64,000 nt of DNA from Liolophura sinensis (taxonomy: Eukaryota > Mollusca > Polyplacophora > Chitonida > Chitonidae): assembly GCF_032854445.1 (NCBI RefSeq), contig NC_088304.1, positions 10,239,704 through 10,303,703 on the forward strand, given 5' to 3'. Under the pieces are notes generated by a model, which did no database searches, was not told the origin of the DNA, and was given only the letters and a program-made list of their open reading frames with translations. The translations under genes and the position numbers were made by a program. Shown here in pieces: positions 1-12,310 of the stretch; positions within the stretch are counted from its first letter, which is position 1; each line of letters begins with the position of its first letter.

Positions 1-460
1 CACTTCAACACAACGATATATGCTCAGTACGTCGCTCCCGAACAACTGGCTTCACTTCAACACAACGATATATGCTCAGTACTTCGTTCCCCGAACAATT
101 GGCTTCACTTCAACACAACGATATATGCTCAGTACGTCGCTCTCCGAACTACTGACCTCACTTCAACACAACGATATATGCTCAGTTCAACGAAAGCCTT
201 CTAGTCTAAGTTATACACAGCTATATGCTCAAGATTTCTTTCAACGAACAACTTCCACCTTCTCTTCAATACAACAATATATATGCTCTGTTTTCACCAA
301 ACTACTTTAGTCTTCACTACACAACTATATGCTCCACTTACACAACTATATGCTCCTTGCAGTTTTCAACAAACATTTTTTGGCTGAATTTTAATACAAC
401 AATCTTTCACCAATCTTCCGATCTCACTTTAATACAACTGTAAATACAATCTGTACAACT
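1..460. repeat. Tandem satellite, ~53-bp unit, cut by window edge
   Basis: Repeating units built on CACTTCAACACAACGATATA followed by TGCTCAGTACGTCG and an AACAACTGGCTT-like end. The first four units (about 1-190) are close to identical; later ones decay, keeping only ACAACNATATATGCTC, until about 460. The array clearly extends left of the window. ORFs through it are repeat artefacts. Confidence 0.9.
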
Positions 461-1658
461 ACAAATGCATTTTTTGGACTCACTTAACAGCTGTCAGTGG
501 GAGGGGAGTGGGTGAATGTGTGGATAATACCACTTGTTATGCCCACATACATACAGGTGTCAACTTAACCAGGTGTCAACTTAACCAGGTGACAAGTGTC
601 TTAGCTGTCTACAGACTAAAGCTGTGTATATGTACATGATATGGGTCTAAAATGTCTTCCCTGAAGGTGAGAATATACCCATTTTTATACATATATATAT
701 ATATATATATATACATGTATTTACGTACCTTGTGTTGATATATGTGCTTATCATCATCCTTGTAGGTCATAGCGCTGGTCCACAGTCTCACACACGCCCA
801 CCCTGACTCGTTTTAACTCTGTATGCGATAGCTGTATGAATTCACATAAGTCACAACAAATAGTGTGGTACTTGTATCAGCCGTGTGGGGTAGAGCTCTG
901 GACATGTGTTTATTTGTGACGTACTACACACAGTTCACCTAAGAGGTCACAGCGATCTCCAGCCAAGCAGAACACAATATAACCTATGGCGCCAACATTG
1001 TTTTCTATCCGGCGTATTGCAGGTTCAGTTTTGTCATAGTTGGGATTATTGCATAATTGAAAATGGGCTTTAAATGTTTTTAAGAAAGCTTTAGTTAATC
1101 AGTTTACCTCAACCAATGACTTAGCCATAACCTGAAGACACCTCAAGTGGTACAAATGACCTATAACTTAAAGACGCCTCAAGTGTCATTGGTGGATCTA
1201 GAGGTATACATAGTACATGAACTCAACACCCGTGTAGCTTTAAGTCAAGGCGTTTGTCAGGTACTTGTCGAAGGTCGATTTTTTAATCCGGTTTCCTCCA
1301 TCTATATACCTGACAGGCTTCATATATTTTTGTTATCAACAACTTTTTATTATCAACAAAATTTTAGTATGTTACACGATTTTTCAATGATCAGTCACCA
1401 AGAACATACCTTGCGTCTTTCTAACATCATTAACAACTGCTGACTGCCTAGATGCGGGGGATATACGCTTGGTCTATTTGCAGCAGTATTGTTTATGATT
1501 TGTCAATTGCGCGCTTTTGATTGACAGTTCAGAGAGGTCTGTCCTGCTGAAGGCACTGTTCTGGGGGCTATGTTACAGCCGTCTTCGCAACTGGCCTATT
1601 TCGCATTTCGCCAACCTGTGTTTTGGCTAATAGGCGAAGTGCAATTTTTTAAAATTAT
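461..1658. other. Intergenic DNA, no gene seen
   Basis: A short (TA)n microsatellite lies near 692-714, a duplicated AGGTGTCAACTTAACC near 555-590 and a duplicated 'acctcaagtg' segment near 1138-1190. No ORF with recognisable protein content or splice context. Confidence 0.6.
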
Positions 1659-1764
1659 TTGATTGGTATTTGACGTCGTACTCAAGAATATTTCACTTGT
1701 ACGACGGCGGCCAGGCCGATCCCGGAGGAAACCCACGATCACCCGCAGGTTGCTGTCACGCTGG
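1659..1764 (-). mobile_element. SINE family 1, 3' fragment
   Basis: Reads, reversed, as the common 3' part of the window's most abundant SINE (start on + strand GATTGGTATTTGACGTCGTA, then ACGACGGCGGCCAG and AACCCACGATCACCCGCAGG). The central part is shortened and the tRNA-like head is absent, so the copy is truncated. Confidence 0.85.
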
Positions 1765-2364
1765 AAATGCAAATAGAGATCCTTGCGGATTATGACTACC
1801 TTGCACTAACTCATGCTATTATCACCCAGTGGTGTGTTCATGATTCACAAAATTATCCATATGATTTTGAGAATATTTTCTATATACATTGTGCTTCTCA
1901 ATAATATATATAATATTTTTCAAGAAGTAAGTAAGAATTAGCAAGCGTAGATAAATTGAACCGGTCGAGGTCTTTTCGTCTTTGAAGGAAATGCCGTGGT
2001 GCTGCAAACAAACTGTCGCCTCTCCAGACTGTAATAACAATCATGTGACTATTTTTTTTACAGTATACTTTGCTGACAGATTAACTGCAGTGCATTTTTC
2101 TTTAGATACACCGCTGCCGTAAATGTAGAGTCAACTGCGTCTATAAGTACAAACTTTCTGTAAAGATAAAACGTCACCTTTATTTTTGCTGTAAAAGTGC
2201 AAACACTAATTAAATATACACGTACATGATGCTAAGTTACAGATAAAATGAGTTTGCGTGCTTGTCTTCTCACATCTTCTTTAGTTATATGACGACGAGA
2301 AGTGTCTGGATGTGTGTGGTACTGTGTCTTCTTGTGACAAAGCGAGTCAATGCCGCCAAATTGC

Positions 2365-2535
2365 AACTGCCACTAAAGTATCATGCCGAAGGCACCATTT
2401 ACACCACACCCCACCAATCCTATTTCCTTCCTCTAACCTCTCATTACTGAGCGCCAAGTGAGGCAGCAAAGAGTACCCTTTTTAAAGCAACTGGTGTGAC
2501 CAGAGCCAGGTTTGATCCCGGGTCTTCCGACTTCA
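2365..2535 (-). mobile_element. SINE family 3 copy, diverged
   Basis: Contains on the + strand the reversed body (ACACCCCACCAATCC, CTCTAACCTCTCATTACTGA, GCGCCAAGTGAGGCAGCAAAGAGTACC) followed by a B-box-like tract GGTTTGATCCC near 2510. The same body is present in the other orientation at 18425-18620 and 59335-59535. Confidence 0.7.
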
Positions 2536-2540
2536 GGTAA

Positions 2541-4544
2541 AATGAGTGTATGTATTTTGATTGTCACTACTGTGAATACCTACGGCAGGTAGTGTGTTTT
2601 TATAGCCCTATCATCTACCATATGATAAAAAAATATGATTTATTATCCCTCAGAGTAGGTTCTCTGCCATCTGATTGGTCAGTTACCCTCCGATCAGGAC
2701 TCGTATCGGACTCCCTACCCACCCGATACGGCAAAACCTCGTTTTACACACCCGATACGGCAAAACCTCGTTTTCGCACATCTAATATGATATAGTTGCT
2801 ATTGGAGCGCGCGAAATTTGACATGTAGGCCTACTTCATTTCAGTTAAGCACAAATAGTGCAGGGACAAGGGGACATTAGCATTGTTCTGAGCATGTTAG
2901 AAAAAATCAGAAAATAAAAATAAAGCGAAATATCACGAATTCTTTCCTGTACGCCAACCTTGTCTGTACTGGCAGGTCATGTTGATATTCACTGCCGGCG
3001 ACAGCGATCACCTGGGTCGACACCTCAGTCCCTTGACGACTTGAGCTATGCTCGCCTTTACCCTAATAACATTCTAATTCTGATGAAAGTCATGACGATA
3101 TTCTTGGATCTGACGTTAGATGATTCCTTACTAATCATCTACGTCGGAGCAACTTTCAACTACACACCAACGGTGACGTTATAGAATTGTGTCGGCTTCG
3201 GCATCATCGTCGGAAATGAGAAGTGGCAACGGCGGCTTTTCATTAACTGGCGTTTACCTGAGACGGGCTGAAATAGATCTTAATTGTTCTGTGTCATGAT
3301 GTAACTGGACATTTTTCTATGATCCGCTGTTTTTTGTAAATAATGACCAAAGACTGATTTCACTGATATCTGTGACACTGATCAATATATCTTCGCTCTA
3401 AAACAACTCACCTCCATATACTGCTGTTAGAACATTAGCGTTAGTGTTAGAATTATTGTTAGCTTTATAGATTATTGGGGTGATAAACATCCCACTGGTG
3501 GTTAATCTCTCACTAATCCCCTGGTCGGCAGGTAGCGAATGAACCACTTCAGCAAAAGAAACCATATTCATCGGTTACGTGCACGTGACCATTTGGCACC
3601 TGTCACGCTGTCGCCAGTGGTCTGGTTTTTACTTTCTACGCTGATTTTTATATTGATTGGCTTATAATTTTGACAGTTTTTTTCTTATTTCATCAAAGAT
3701 TAAAAATTGTTGATAAAATTTGTTCAGCTTCGCTAATTTTCTTCGTTATCAGAATATATATAATTTATATGAGATTAAGAAATGAAAACTTTTCATTACA
3801 TTTCAAAACTTGCGCATGGAGACTATGCATGATCTATAAGCTTGAGAAAATGGTCCAAAGATCAAATGAAAACAAAGGTTTGCACTTAATAATGTATATA
3901 GGATTGGTTAAAAATAATGGTGCTTGCAATATTTGTATATCGAAAAGTCTTTGTAAAGTGGTTACGCTGCGTTCTTCGTTCACACACTCATAGATTTCAA
4001 AGGCGTGTCTTAAATCGATACAAAATATACACCAAACGCCGATTGCTGAATGATCCTCTTTCTCCCTCAAGCGAACTAAGTGCTTCCGGCATGATGAATA
4101 TGACTTTTTGAAAACGTAGCTCATGCTAACGTCGGTAAATCGTCATGGAATATCGAACACTACACAATCAACCAGGCATGGATGATCATAACAAGGAATC
4201 GTTTTGCAAGATATTTACAGCTGGTGAAAAATCAGCACGCATGCGCAGGTTTCCATCGAAGAAATTTATTTATTTACATGTATTTGACCGTTGTTTTGAC
4301 TTCATGCTCAAGACGTCTTCACTTGCGGATGAGAGAAGACTTTAGGCGAGGCACGAATCTTTCCACGAGTGACGTACAAATATGTACGCCATATTGATGG
4401 AAGACAAGTGACCGTTAATGAACGTTAAACTGTACAAAGGACTTTACTAGCGTCGTTGGTTATAATAGGCAGAATATTACCGGCGAACGAGGTCAATATT
4501 GATTTCATTCATACTTCCATAAAACTGACCGATATTATATTTAG
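2541..4544. other. Intergenic DNA with small repeats
   Basis: Two direct copies of ACCCGATACGGCAAAACCTC lie near 2730 and 2750. An imperfect hairpin (GACGTTAGATGATT against its near complement) lies at about 3111-3146. ORFs of up to 107 codons are present but have no recognisable content. AT-rich, no gene supported. Confidence 0.55.
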
Positions 4545-4592
4545 GTGAATAATCTTTGAACATGGCGTTAAAGAGCAATCAATCAATCTAAC
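4545..4592 (+). mobile_element. SINE family 1, tail fragment
   Basis: GTGAATAATCTTTGAACATG followed by GCGTTAAAGAGCAATCAATC aligns with the 3' end of family 1 (GTGAAATATTCTTGAGTACGGCGTAAAACACCAATCAAAT). Only the tail is left. Confidence 0.55.
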
Positions 4593-5820
4593 AATCACAT
4601 ACGAGGAAATGACTAGACCTGGGGCTGTATATTCATCGAGTTAAATTAGATCGAATTGGATACATGACCATTTTCAATCAAAGCGCAACAGAGATACATA
4701 ATCTGTTGCCAACATCTTATATTCTAGCATAATCACTGAAAACTGTTGACTACTTCTCTTTGCATGACTCCGTCCTATTTCGTACTTTATATATTTTCTT
4801 AGTTCTATGGTGAGTAGCGTTGTAAGTCGTTTCGGGAATTCAGTTCTTATTCGTTGACCTCCTGGTATACGAATGTCTCTTTCGACGCGTAGATTGTAAT
4901 GTACAAAAGCTATCGACCTCTTAATGCCCTGCTATTATTGATTTTCGTCGTCCCTTATATCGGGTAACGGATGGCAAGCGAATTCAAATCTGTCGTTTTT
5001 GTTTCACCCTTATATTTGGAATCCATGCGATCCGATTCAATGATGCAGGAAATTACTGTTAGCTTCGTGAATAAATGTCGAAAAAACGTTTAATGAAATC
5101 ATTAATTTGAAATCACCTTACAATTTATTTTACGTTATGTTGAATAGAAGAAATCATCCAATGGAATTTGTAATCAATGTCTTTTTCTTTCCCAGAGATA
5201 CAGATGATTGCTTTACATTACTGTGTAAAATCACCAGAATATTTTATTCTAAAGAAACTGAAATGTCATTAATCGTTATCACGAATGAATATAATCTTCT
5301 CAAACGCAATAAAGGGAATATATTGCAATTTCGTCGTACTTTGTCTTCTGCGGTAAATGGAATAAAATGCAAAGATCACCTGGTACATGGAGGGAGTAGA
5401 TGTTTTTATGACATCCGCGTCAAACATACGTCTCTTGATCAGATGTGTATGGCCTGATACTAAGTTTCTTTAGCATACAATCCAATATGAGATACAAATA
5501 ATGCAATCAGTAATGCTGAATTAAGCGTATGGATTTTTGGAACCGGTTTCAAACAATTTCTGGCCTCTATATCCATATATATAGCTGTAATATTGCCGAC
5601 GTGACGTTAAGGAAAAATCACATTCTTCTAATTTCTCGGCATATTTAAGCGAATGCTCTCTTGTTTGGTCTTAACGACCCCCCCCCCCCCCCTCCAACAC
5701 AAACAAGATCATCCCTCCTGTCAACAATATGAAAACGCATGGCAAGCGGGAGAGTTTGACAGTGTCTTGTTTCAGGTTTCCCCCACCCTTAAATGACCGC
5801 CATGGTATAAGTGAAAATTA
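4593..5820. other. Intergenic, diverged dispersed repeat and C-run
   Basis: 4735-4900 (CTCTTTGCATGACTCCGTCC, then TATACGAATGTCTCTTTCGACGCG) recurs at 6222-6390 and 6820-6970. A run of 15 C lies at 5678-5692. A 116-codon ORF at 5107-5457 has no recognisable domain and no splice context; I do not call it a gene. Confidence 0.5.
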
Positions 5821-5823
5821 CCA

Positions 5824-6092
5824 CTGTATTGCTGTATCTCCGCATCATGTTACAACAGCATTGCCATTTTCCTGTGTATTACTTGCAAAATCTCCACATC
5901 ATGCTACAATAATAATACCATTTTTCTGTTTATTGCTTGTACAATCTCCACATGGTGTTATAATAACATTACCATTTTCCTGTGTATTGCTTGCACAATC
6001 TCCACATGGTGTTATAATAACATTACCATTTTCCTGTGTATTGCTGGTACAATCTCCACATGGTGTTATAATAACATTACCATTTTTTTTTA
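5824..6092. repeat. Minisatellite, 54-bp unit, about 5 copies
   Basis: Units begin GTGTATTGCTTGCACAATCT, continue CCACATGGTGTTATAATAACATT and end ACCATTTTCCT, with starts near 5874, 5928, 5982 and 6036 and a weaker copy before them. The period is a multiple of three, so both strands show long open frames (5729-6175 + and 5899-6486 -) that are not genes. Confidence 0.9.
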
Positions 6093-6221
6093 TTGTCGCC
6101 AATAGTAAAGTTAGTCCCCCATTGCTGTGCGTCCTAACCAACAAAACTTTGTTCCTATTTTCACCAGTTTGTTGACAATGCATACAAGAATGTGTCGCCC
6201 TCATGGAAATCTGCTGACTGC

Positions 6222-7130
6222 TTCTCTTTGCATGAATCCGTCCTAATATTTTACTTTCTACAAAGTTTCTTAGTAATTTAGTGGTTTGTGTTAAACTTTC
6301 TTTTGAAAATTGGTCTTGCTGTGTTGTTGCCCAGGAACGTCCATACTGGTTGACGGTTGGTATACGAATGTCTGCCTCGACATAATTAAAGCCGTACAGC
6401 ATATAGAGTAAACCAGGACAGAGACGACCGAGACTGATATCTGGCAAATGGTCACACGTAAGCGGTGAAATGCAGCCTTTTGTCAATTTACCTCGGTTAA
6501 AGTTTTATTCCAGCTGTTGGAAGATCCTTTTGGTGGAATCCCAATATTTAAAACTACAGCATGGATACTAAAACCAGAGCAGGGCCGACACTGTGATGGT
6601 TTGCAAACTTTCTCAACTCAGTTTTCGTGCAGCATTTCGGTACTAATTTCTTTCATTCGTCTATAACATTTCTTGCGTCTTTTGAACATTATTGAAAAAT
6701 GTTGTCTGCTTGTATGAATCCATCTTTCTTTCGTACCTTTATATATTTTTCTAGTTCTGCAATCAAAGCACTAAAACGTACCCTGCGTCTTTCCAACATC
6801 AATGAAAACTGTGGACTGCTTCTCTTTGCATGATTCCGTCTTACTTTCATACTTTCTTAGATCTTTGGTGGTTTGAACTATATGTGGTTTTGGGAACTGG
6901 CCTTGCGATTATTGCCCTGGAACGTCCTTTCTGGTTGACGTTTATTATACAAATGTCTATTTTCGCGCATAGATTTGGAAGTTGAACGTTGTTTTGGGAA
7001 CGGGCCTTTCCATTACTGGCTTGGAGCGACCATTTTGGTTGACTGCTAGTATAGGAATGTTTATTATTACGCCTAGATGTGTCCCAACTGTTCAGGACTT
7101 GCTTAAATATTGGCAACTTACACACCCCCT
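6222..7130. repeat. Copies of an unnamed dispersed repeat
   Basis: 6222-6390 and 6820-6970 share CTCTTTGCATGANTCCGTC, the CCCTGGAACGTCC box, GGTTGACG and TATACAAATGTCT. A related box (GCGATTATTGACCTGGGACG) is at 14238-14290. The segment 6390-6540 (GGCAAATGGTCACACGTAAG, TTTTATTCCAGCTGTT) recurs at 12450-12560 and 17190-17360 and, inverted, at 53575-53660 and 63620-63700. Family unknown. Confidence 0.65.
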
Positions 7131-7139
7131 ATACAACCC

Positions 7140-7735
7140 AGACAAAATGTCACTTCCCATTTACCCTTTCAGTAAGAGTATATATACTACTGACAGCTGA
7201 TCGATAACATGGCCTGTCTTGGTGTTCTAAGCAGAGAGCAGGGAATGGCAAGTCTATCACGACAGAACCAGCGATTTGACTTGGACCATCACAAAGAAAT
7301 TTAAACAGTAGTGGCTTTCACGTCGCCAAACACAATATCACTTCCCACTCATACAGTAACGGTATGCTGTTGATAGCTGATCGACTAGTTCATAGTACGT
7401 CCCCTTATTCTGAACAGAGAGCTGGGGATGACAAGTCTTTCACGACAGAACATCCTTTTCGACTCAAGACCATCACAACGAGGTTTAATCAGTAGCAGCT
7501 TACATGACCCCAGAAATAATGTCACTTTCCACTCATGCATATAGTAACAGTATACTGCTGACAGCTGACCGGCTAGTTTATGGCCTGTGCCGTTATTCTA
7601 GTAACCACAGATCTGGAAATGGCAAGCCTATAACGGCAGAACAAGGTTTTCGTGCATTCAGTCTGGACCAACACATAGTGGTTTTAACAGAAGCAACTTG
7701 CACGTCCCCAGACATAATATAAGCGTCATGTCCGA
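7140..7735. repeat. Tandem array, ~185-bp monomer (left half)
   Basis: Three monomers start near 7150, 7338 and 7522, each with TCACTTCCCACTCATACATA, ACAGTATACTGCTGACAGCT, a CACGACAGAAC box, and GCACGTCCCCAGACATAATG at the junction. Spacings are 188 and 184 bp. The same monomer resumes at 10412 on the other side of the Penelope-like element. Confidence 0.85.
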
Positions 7736-8419
7736 CATTCATATACCATTCGTAGTCCGTAAAAGGCGTCCCAAGTGGATGATTGCAAGATCCATTTCCA
7801 AAACAACGTTTAACACTAGCTCCCAAAGACAAGGCATGTAAGAAATCATACAAATAAGAAACAAAGCCGGCAACACACAAGAGAGAAGCGGTCATCAGTT
7901 TTCAATGATGCCGGGCAGACAGTGGATATTCTAGGCATGCATTCCATATCAAAGTTCAAATTCGTAGTCCGTGAATGAGTTCCAGGTCAAATAAGAGCTA
8001 AACAAGTATCTCAGTCGCACTTTGATTGCAGCTGTTCATAAAGGCATCATGCTGATATAATGAGCACGGCTACCTTTACGGCCCCTAGCCCCTGGTCAAG
8101 CGGTATTAGATACAGTTCGAAAATGAAGAGCGTTACAGACCCTAACCGATCAGATTGTGATTCAAAAGTAACGGACGATTACGTCTTTCCCGTTAATATG
8201 TATCTCATACTACAAGAGGCGCCATCTATGATGTTACACATGACATACAAGACAGACGGTTACACTGGGCAACCAGTGCCTTCTATGTTGTTAAATACCA
8301 TGTACATGATAGATATGTACATATGGATAACAGCGCCCTCTATGTGGTTGATCACAATGCAGATCGCCAGAGATTCTGAACGCTCTTTCCATACCTGAAA
8401 AGAGAGTGTTATACTCATT
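7736..8419. other. Intergenic DNA between array and retroelement
   Basis: Contains weak local repeats (a GCGCCATCTATG-like box near 8220, 8277 and 8334). An open frame at 8060-8398 spans them but has no recognisable protein features. Confidence 0.5.
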
Positions 8420-10400
8420 ATAAAATTTGAGAACTTAAAATGAAAACGTTTGATGGAGTATCCTTGAACAACTAGTTTTTGAACTAGCAGCTTGTGACGC
8501 AGATTAAAGTCATCACAACGCAAGATCTGACAAATGCTACAAGGCGAGATATGTATACGCCATATGCAGGACCCTTTGGTATATTGCTATCCAAATAAGG
8601 ATAATTTACAATATCAAAATTTTGTCGTAAAGGCGGCGTGAAAGGAGACCCTGTTCGTCTTTGTACAGATATAGATCCAAATAAGATGTATCATCAGGAC
8701 TATCTGTTGTCTCCTTTAAATCCAATGGAGGCGGATAGATTTCCTTCACCGCTTCAGCAATATGGGGGTTATTTAACGCCAGTAGATCATAAATATACCG
8801 CTTGGTAAATGAAAAGGATCGAGCTTTAAAGATATTACTTTTAAGTAACTTCTGCATATAGTCGTATTCATATGAAAACAGGTATAGGTCTGCCAAAAGA
8901 GGCGCACAATTGGTACCCACTTGAATACCTATGCACTGTTGGTAAATTGTATCCCCGAATTTCACATAGATGTTATTAATGAGAAATTCAAGTAATTCAA
9001 TAAATAATGTAACATCCCATGAGTGGTAACCTGTATAAATAGTAGAACCAAAGAAAGCCTTATTGCTTCTGACGTTAATGTAACAGTGACCTGTTTTAGT
9101 CAATACCGAGACAATTAACGACGATATTCTTTCAATAGGACCTTTGTGAGGAATTGTAGTGTAGAGAGTAGAGAAATCCCATGTGGATACGTCTTTGTAC
9201 GATATATGCATATGAGCATCAAGTTTTTCTGTAAGACGTGTGGAGTTGTTAAGAATCCACATGCAGTTGACACCTGAATTTTTTTGTTATGGCACAACAA
9301 TACTTATTCCAAAATGACTTTACTTCTTGTAACGCTCTCGTAAGTAGGGTTGACATGAGTTTGGTGGTACAACTTCTTTAACCCGCAATAAATCGAGCCT
9401 TGTATGGGGATTTATGCATTTTAGGAATCCAGTAAAGTTGTGGTATTTCTGTATGACGGGTAGATATATTTATGTGCCTTTCTTTAAGAAAGGTTTTGAT
9501 TTTTTTTTTGATTGGTGTTTTACGCCGTATTCAAGAATATTTCACTTATACGACGGCGGCCAGCATTATGGTGGGTGGAAACCGGGCAGAGCCCGGGGGA
9601 AACCCACGACCATCCGCAGGTTGCTGCAGACCTTCTCACGTACGGCCGGAGAGGAAGCCAGCATGAGCTGGACTTGAACTCACAGCGACCGCATTGGTGA
9701 GAGACTCCTGGGTCATTACGCTGCGCTTAAGAAAGGTTTTGTGTTTGTTAAGTAGTGCCTCTGGAGTACATGTAGTAGCAGAATACGTGGATGTCGTTGT
9801 AGATGTACATAGCTCTTGAACAAGAATTTGATGATAACAATTCTTGCAAATAAAGATGACATTATTAGGAGCCTTGTGTGCTACAGTGATGACAAATTTA
9901 CTATGAAGGTCAGCGAGTGTTTCTTGCACGGTGGGATCCTTCAGAACCTGTTTAACTTTAGGTAGAGCATCAATGTCTCGACGGTGTATAGCTAAACTAA
10001 CCTTCTTTTTGACAATCTGGTTAAGTACTGAAAAATCCACTTTCTCCCGTTTTGACCATTTTTTAACATACTCCTCAAGCGCCGAGCTGATATTTTTTTT
10101 TTGTTACATCGAATGTTGACATTTCTCTTTTCTCTATACTTAACACCTCTCACAAGGAGATTCCTTAGATCATGATTCTTAATAATATTAAGGTCACCAG
10201 TCAGGACATGTTTACATTTGTCGTAGGTGAAAACTGAGGATTCACAATAACAGTTATAGCCGCCAGAAGTATACGGCGCCAAATCGAACTCCTTGATGGC
10301 CTGGGAATAACTGAACATTTTGGAAGCGATAGGCTTTGTATACTCATAGGATATGCAAGGTGGCTCTTGGATATTAAAATAATTAGGCACAGCACTGCGA
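8420..10400 (-). pseudogene. Penelope-like retroelement, broken reverse transcriptase
   Basis: Three frames read right to left. The N-terminal part (10390-9992) has FNIQEPPCISY, the CYCESS box and HVLTGDLNIIKN / YREKR typical of Penelope-like proteins. The next frame (10040-9730) has KFVITVAHKAPNNVIFICKN. After the SINE insertion come YWIPKMHKSPYKARFIAG, then palm motifs at 9262-8606: WDFSTLYTTIPH, GYHSWDV, GTNCAPLLADLYLFSYEYD, and the catalytic box, here RYIYDLLALNN, with one of the two aspartates of the usual YxDD replaced by Tyr. The C-terminal part continues in other frames to about 8430 (DSNIPKGPAYGVYIS, RHKLLVQKLVVQGYS). Stops and frameshifts are scattered, for example near 9365 and 9480. 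No GIY-YIG endonuclease is recognisable. The family match is firm; the element is dead. Confidence 0.9.
9484..9741 (-). mobile_element. SINE family 1 inserted in the Penelope-like element, with TSD
   Basis: The SINE body (9499-9726) is flanked by a perfect 15-bp direct repeat TTAAGAAAGGTTTTG at 9484-9498 and 9727-9741, the target-site duplication. It is reversed (T-run on the left). The tRNA-like head is cut: the copy starts at GCGCAGCGTAATGACCC in its own orientation and lacks the A-box end. The insertion splits the retroelement between its N-terminal and palm regions. Confidence 0.95.
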
Positions 10401-10411
10401 ACATCAGGTTC

Positions 10412-10740
10412 ATAATGTCACTTCCCACTCATACATATAGTAACAGTATACTGCTGACAGCTGATAGGCTCTTCATTCAGTCTGGACCAACACAAAGTGG
10501 TTCTAACAGAAGCAACTTGCACGTCCCCAGTACATAATGTCACTTCCCACTCATGCATATAGTAACAGTATACTGCTGACAGCTGATCGACTAACACATG
10601 GCATGTCCAGTTATTCTGAGCACAGTACTAGGAATGTGAAAGTAATACGACGCAACCAGGTCCAGATCTCGAAGATTCGATCTAGGCCATCACAACGCGG
10701 TTTTTGACAGTTTTTGTTGAAAGCTTTCGCCACCGTCATA
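10412..10740. repeat. Tandem array, ~185-bp monomer (right half)
   Basis: Monomers start near 10418 and 10540 (TCACTTCCCACTCATACATA, ACAGTATACTGCTGACAGCT). The first has an internal deletion (122-bp spacing). These continue the array at 7140-7735, interrupted by ~2.7 kb that includes the Penelope-like element. Confidence 0.85.
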
Positions 10741-10799
10741 AAATCCCGCTGACATTCAGGTTTGTGCCAGTGGTTTACATGGTATTTGAACATTAGTAA

Positions 10800-11475
10800 G
10801 ATCTCTAAGAAAAACAAAACAGCAGATTCTATCGAGGAGAAAACTACGGAACGCTTGGTGAAGTAAGCCCGATTAATCGGCTTTTACTTACATCTACCCG
10901 GAAGCGATGTCTCGGTCAGATCCCTTTGGGCATTTCACGGAGCTTCACGTCTTTATCAGCATTTATCAGGCGGAAACAAATCGAAGAACAAAAAAAGCTT
11001 ATTGATTTCGTTTGTATTAGGGGAAGCAAAGTCCTGTGTACCAACTGACCTGTCAAAAATGCTGGGCAGCTATTTTCAATACGTTTACTATGACATGGAT
11101 GTCTGAAGAAAAGTTTCACAAAAAACTATGAAGAGTGGACGAACGATAGAAAAAATTAAGGTGCTGATGTCTGTGAATTTAAGAGATTCCTGAAGGGAAA
11201 ATGTTTGACTTTTACCTATGGAACATGGCGAGATAAGTCATTGGTAAATTTGTCAACAAAAGTCGTCTAACATTGTTGGCAAGTCACGTAATACAATACG
11301 ACCTTTTTATCTTCACTGACAACACAGTTCAAGCTCGAAACTCTCTTATTGTTCCTCAGATTCAATCTACGTCACAACTGTTTCACAAATACAAAAATAG
11401 CAACTACGTCTTCTACGGCGTACCACTAAACGCTTTCAGTCTGCATTTCTACACTCTTCAAGACCTCTGACGTTT
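10800..11475. repeat. ~700-bp segment, copy 1, with foldback element
   Basis: Shared landmarks with copy 2: CAGATCCCTTTGGGCATTTC, ACGGAGCTTCACGTCTTTAT, GTCAAAAATGCTGGGCAGC, GTTTCACAAAAA, AAAGTCGTCTAACATT, and a GTCACAACTGTTTCACA end. An inverted pair (about 11031-11070 against 11261-11340) gives foldback potential. No protein recognised in it. Confidence 0.8.
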
Positions 11476-11574
11476 CGTTTCATACTTGTAAGTAAGCCAG
11501 CCTTAACAGTATTCTGTTTTCGAGCATCACAAAGGGTACAGTACTAAGATTTAAGGGCACAAAACGGCACCAAA

Positions 11575-12310
11575 AAGAAAAACACAGAGTCTGTGGAGGA
11601 GTAAAATACGGAAAGACCTGGAGACATAAGCCTGTTTGATCTGTTTTTATTTATATCTAACCCTTATCTAACCTGAAGCGATGTCTTCATCAGATCCCTT
11701 TGGCATTTCACGGAGCTTCACGTCTTTATCAACATTCATTGGGGGGAAAAAATCGAGGAACAAAAAAGCCCAGTGTTTTCATTTGTATAATTTGGAGCAT
11801 GTGTTTTCTTTGTGAAGGGTCCAGGCAAAGTGTACATATGTACTTCGCTTTTTAAAGAAAATAGAGGGCCTTCGAGTCTGAACTCTTTCAATAAAATGCT
11901 GCTGTACAATGTAACCTCTCAAAAATGCTAGCCAGCCAATTAGCGTCTGAAAAAAGGTTTCACAAAAAGGTATTTAGAGTGTAGGAACGATGGTGAAAAT
12001 TGAGGAGCTGAAGTCTGTGAACTTAAAGAGATTGCCTAAGGAAAGATGTGTCATTTGTGCCTCCGGAACACAGCGAGACTCGTGATTGGTATATTTATGT
12101 CAGCAAAAGTCGTCTAACATTTTTGACAAGTCCCATGATACAATAGGACTCTTTTTACCTTTAACGGCAAAAGAGTTCGAACTCGAAACTTCTTCTGTTG
12201 TTCGTCATATTCAGTTTACTTCACAACTGTTTCATAGATAAAAACACAACTAAATCCATCTTCTAAGATGTAGCATTACACACCTTCATTCTGGCGTTTC
12301 GTGTCATACC
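11575..12310. repeat. ~700-bp segment, copy 2, with foldback element
   Basis: Direct, diverged copy of 10800-11475. Inverted arms at about 11871-11938 and 12109-12190 share TTCGAGT..GAACTCTTT and CTCAAAAATGCTAG / CGTCTAACATTTTTGAC. The arms enclose ~170 bp. The same inverted-arm element occurs alone at 41342-41691. Confidence 0.8.

Noticed and set aside
5729-6486. 148- and 195-codon ORFs
   Set aside because: Open because of the 54-bp minisatellite, on both strands; no recognisable content.
9414-9700. Three overlapping + strand ORFs
   Set aside because: They read the SINE antisense to the Penelope-like element; similar ORFs occur at 34639-34830 and other SINE copies.
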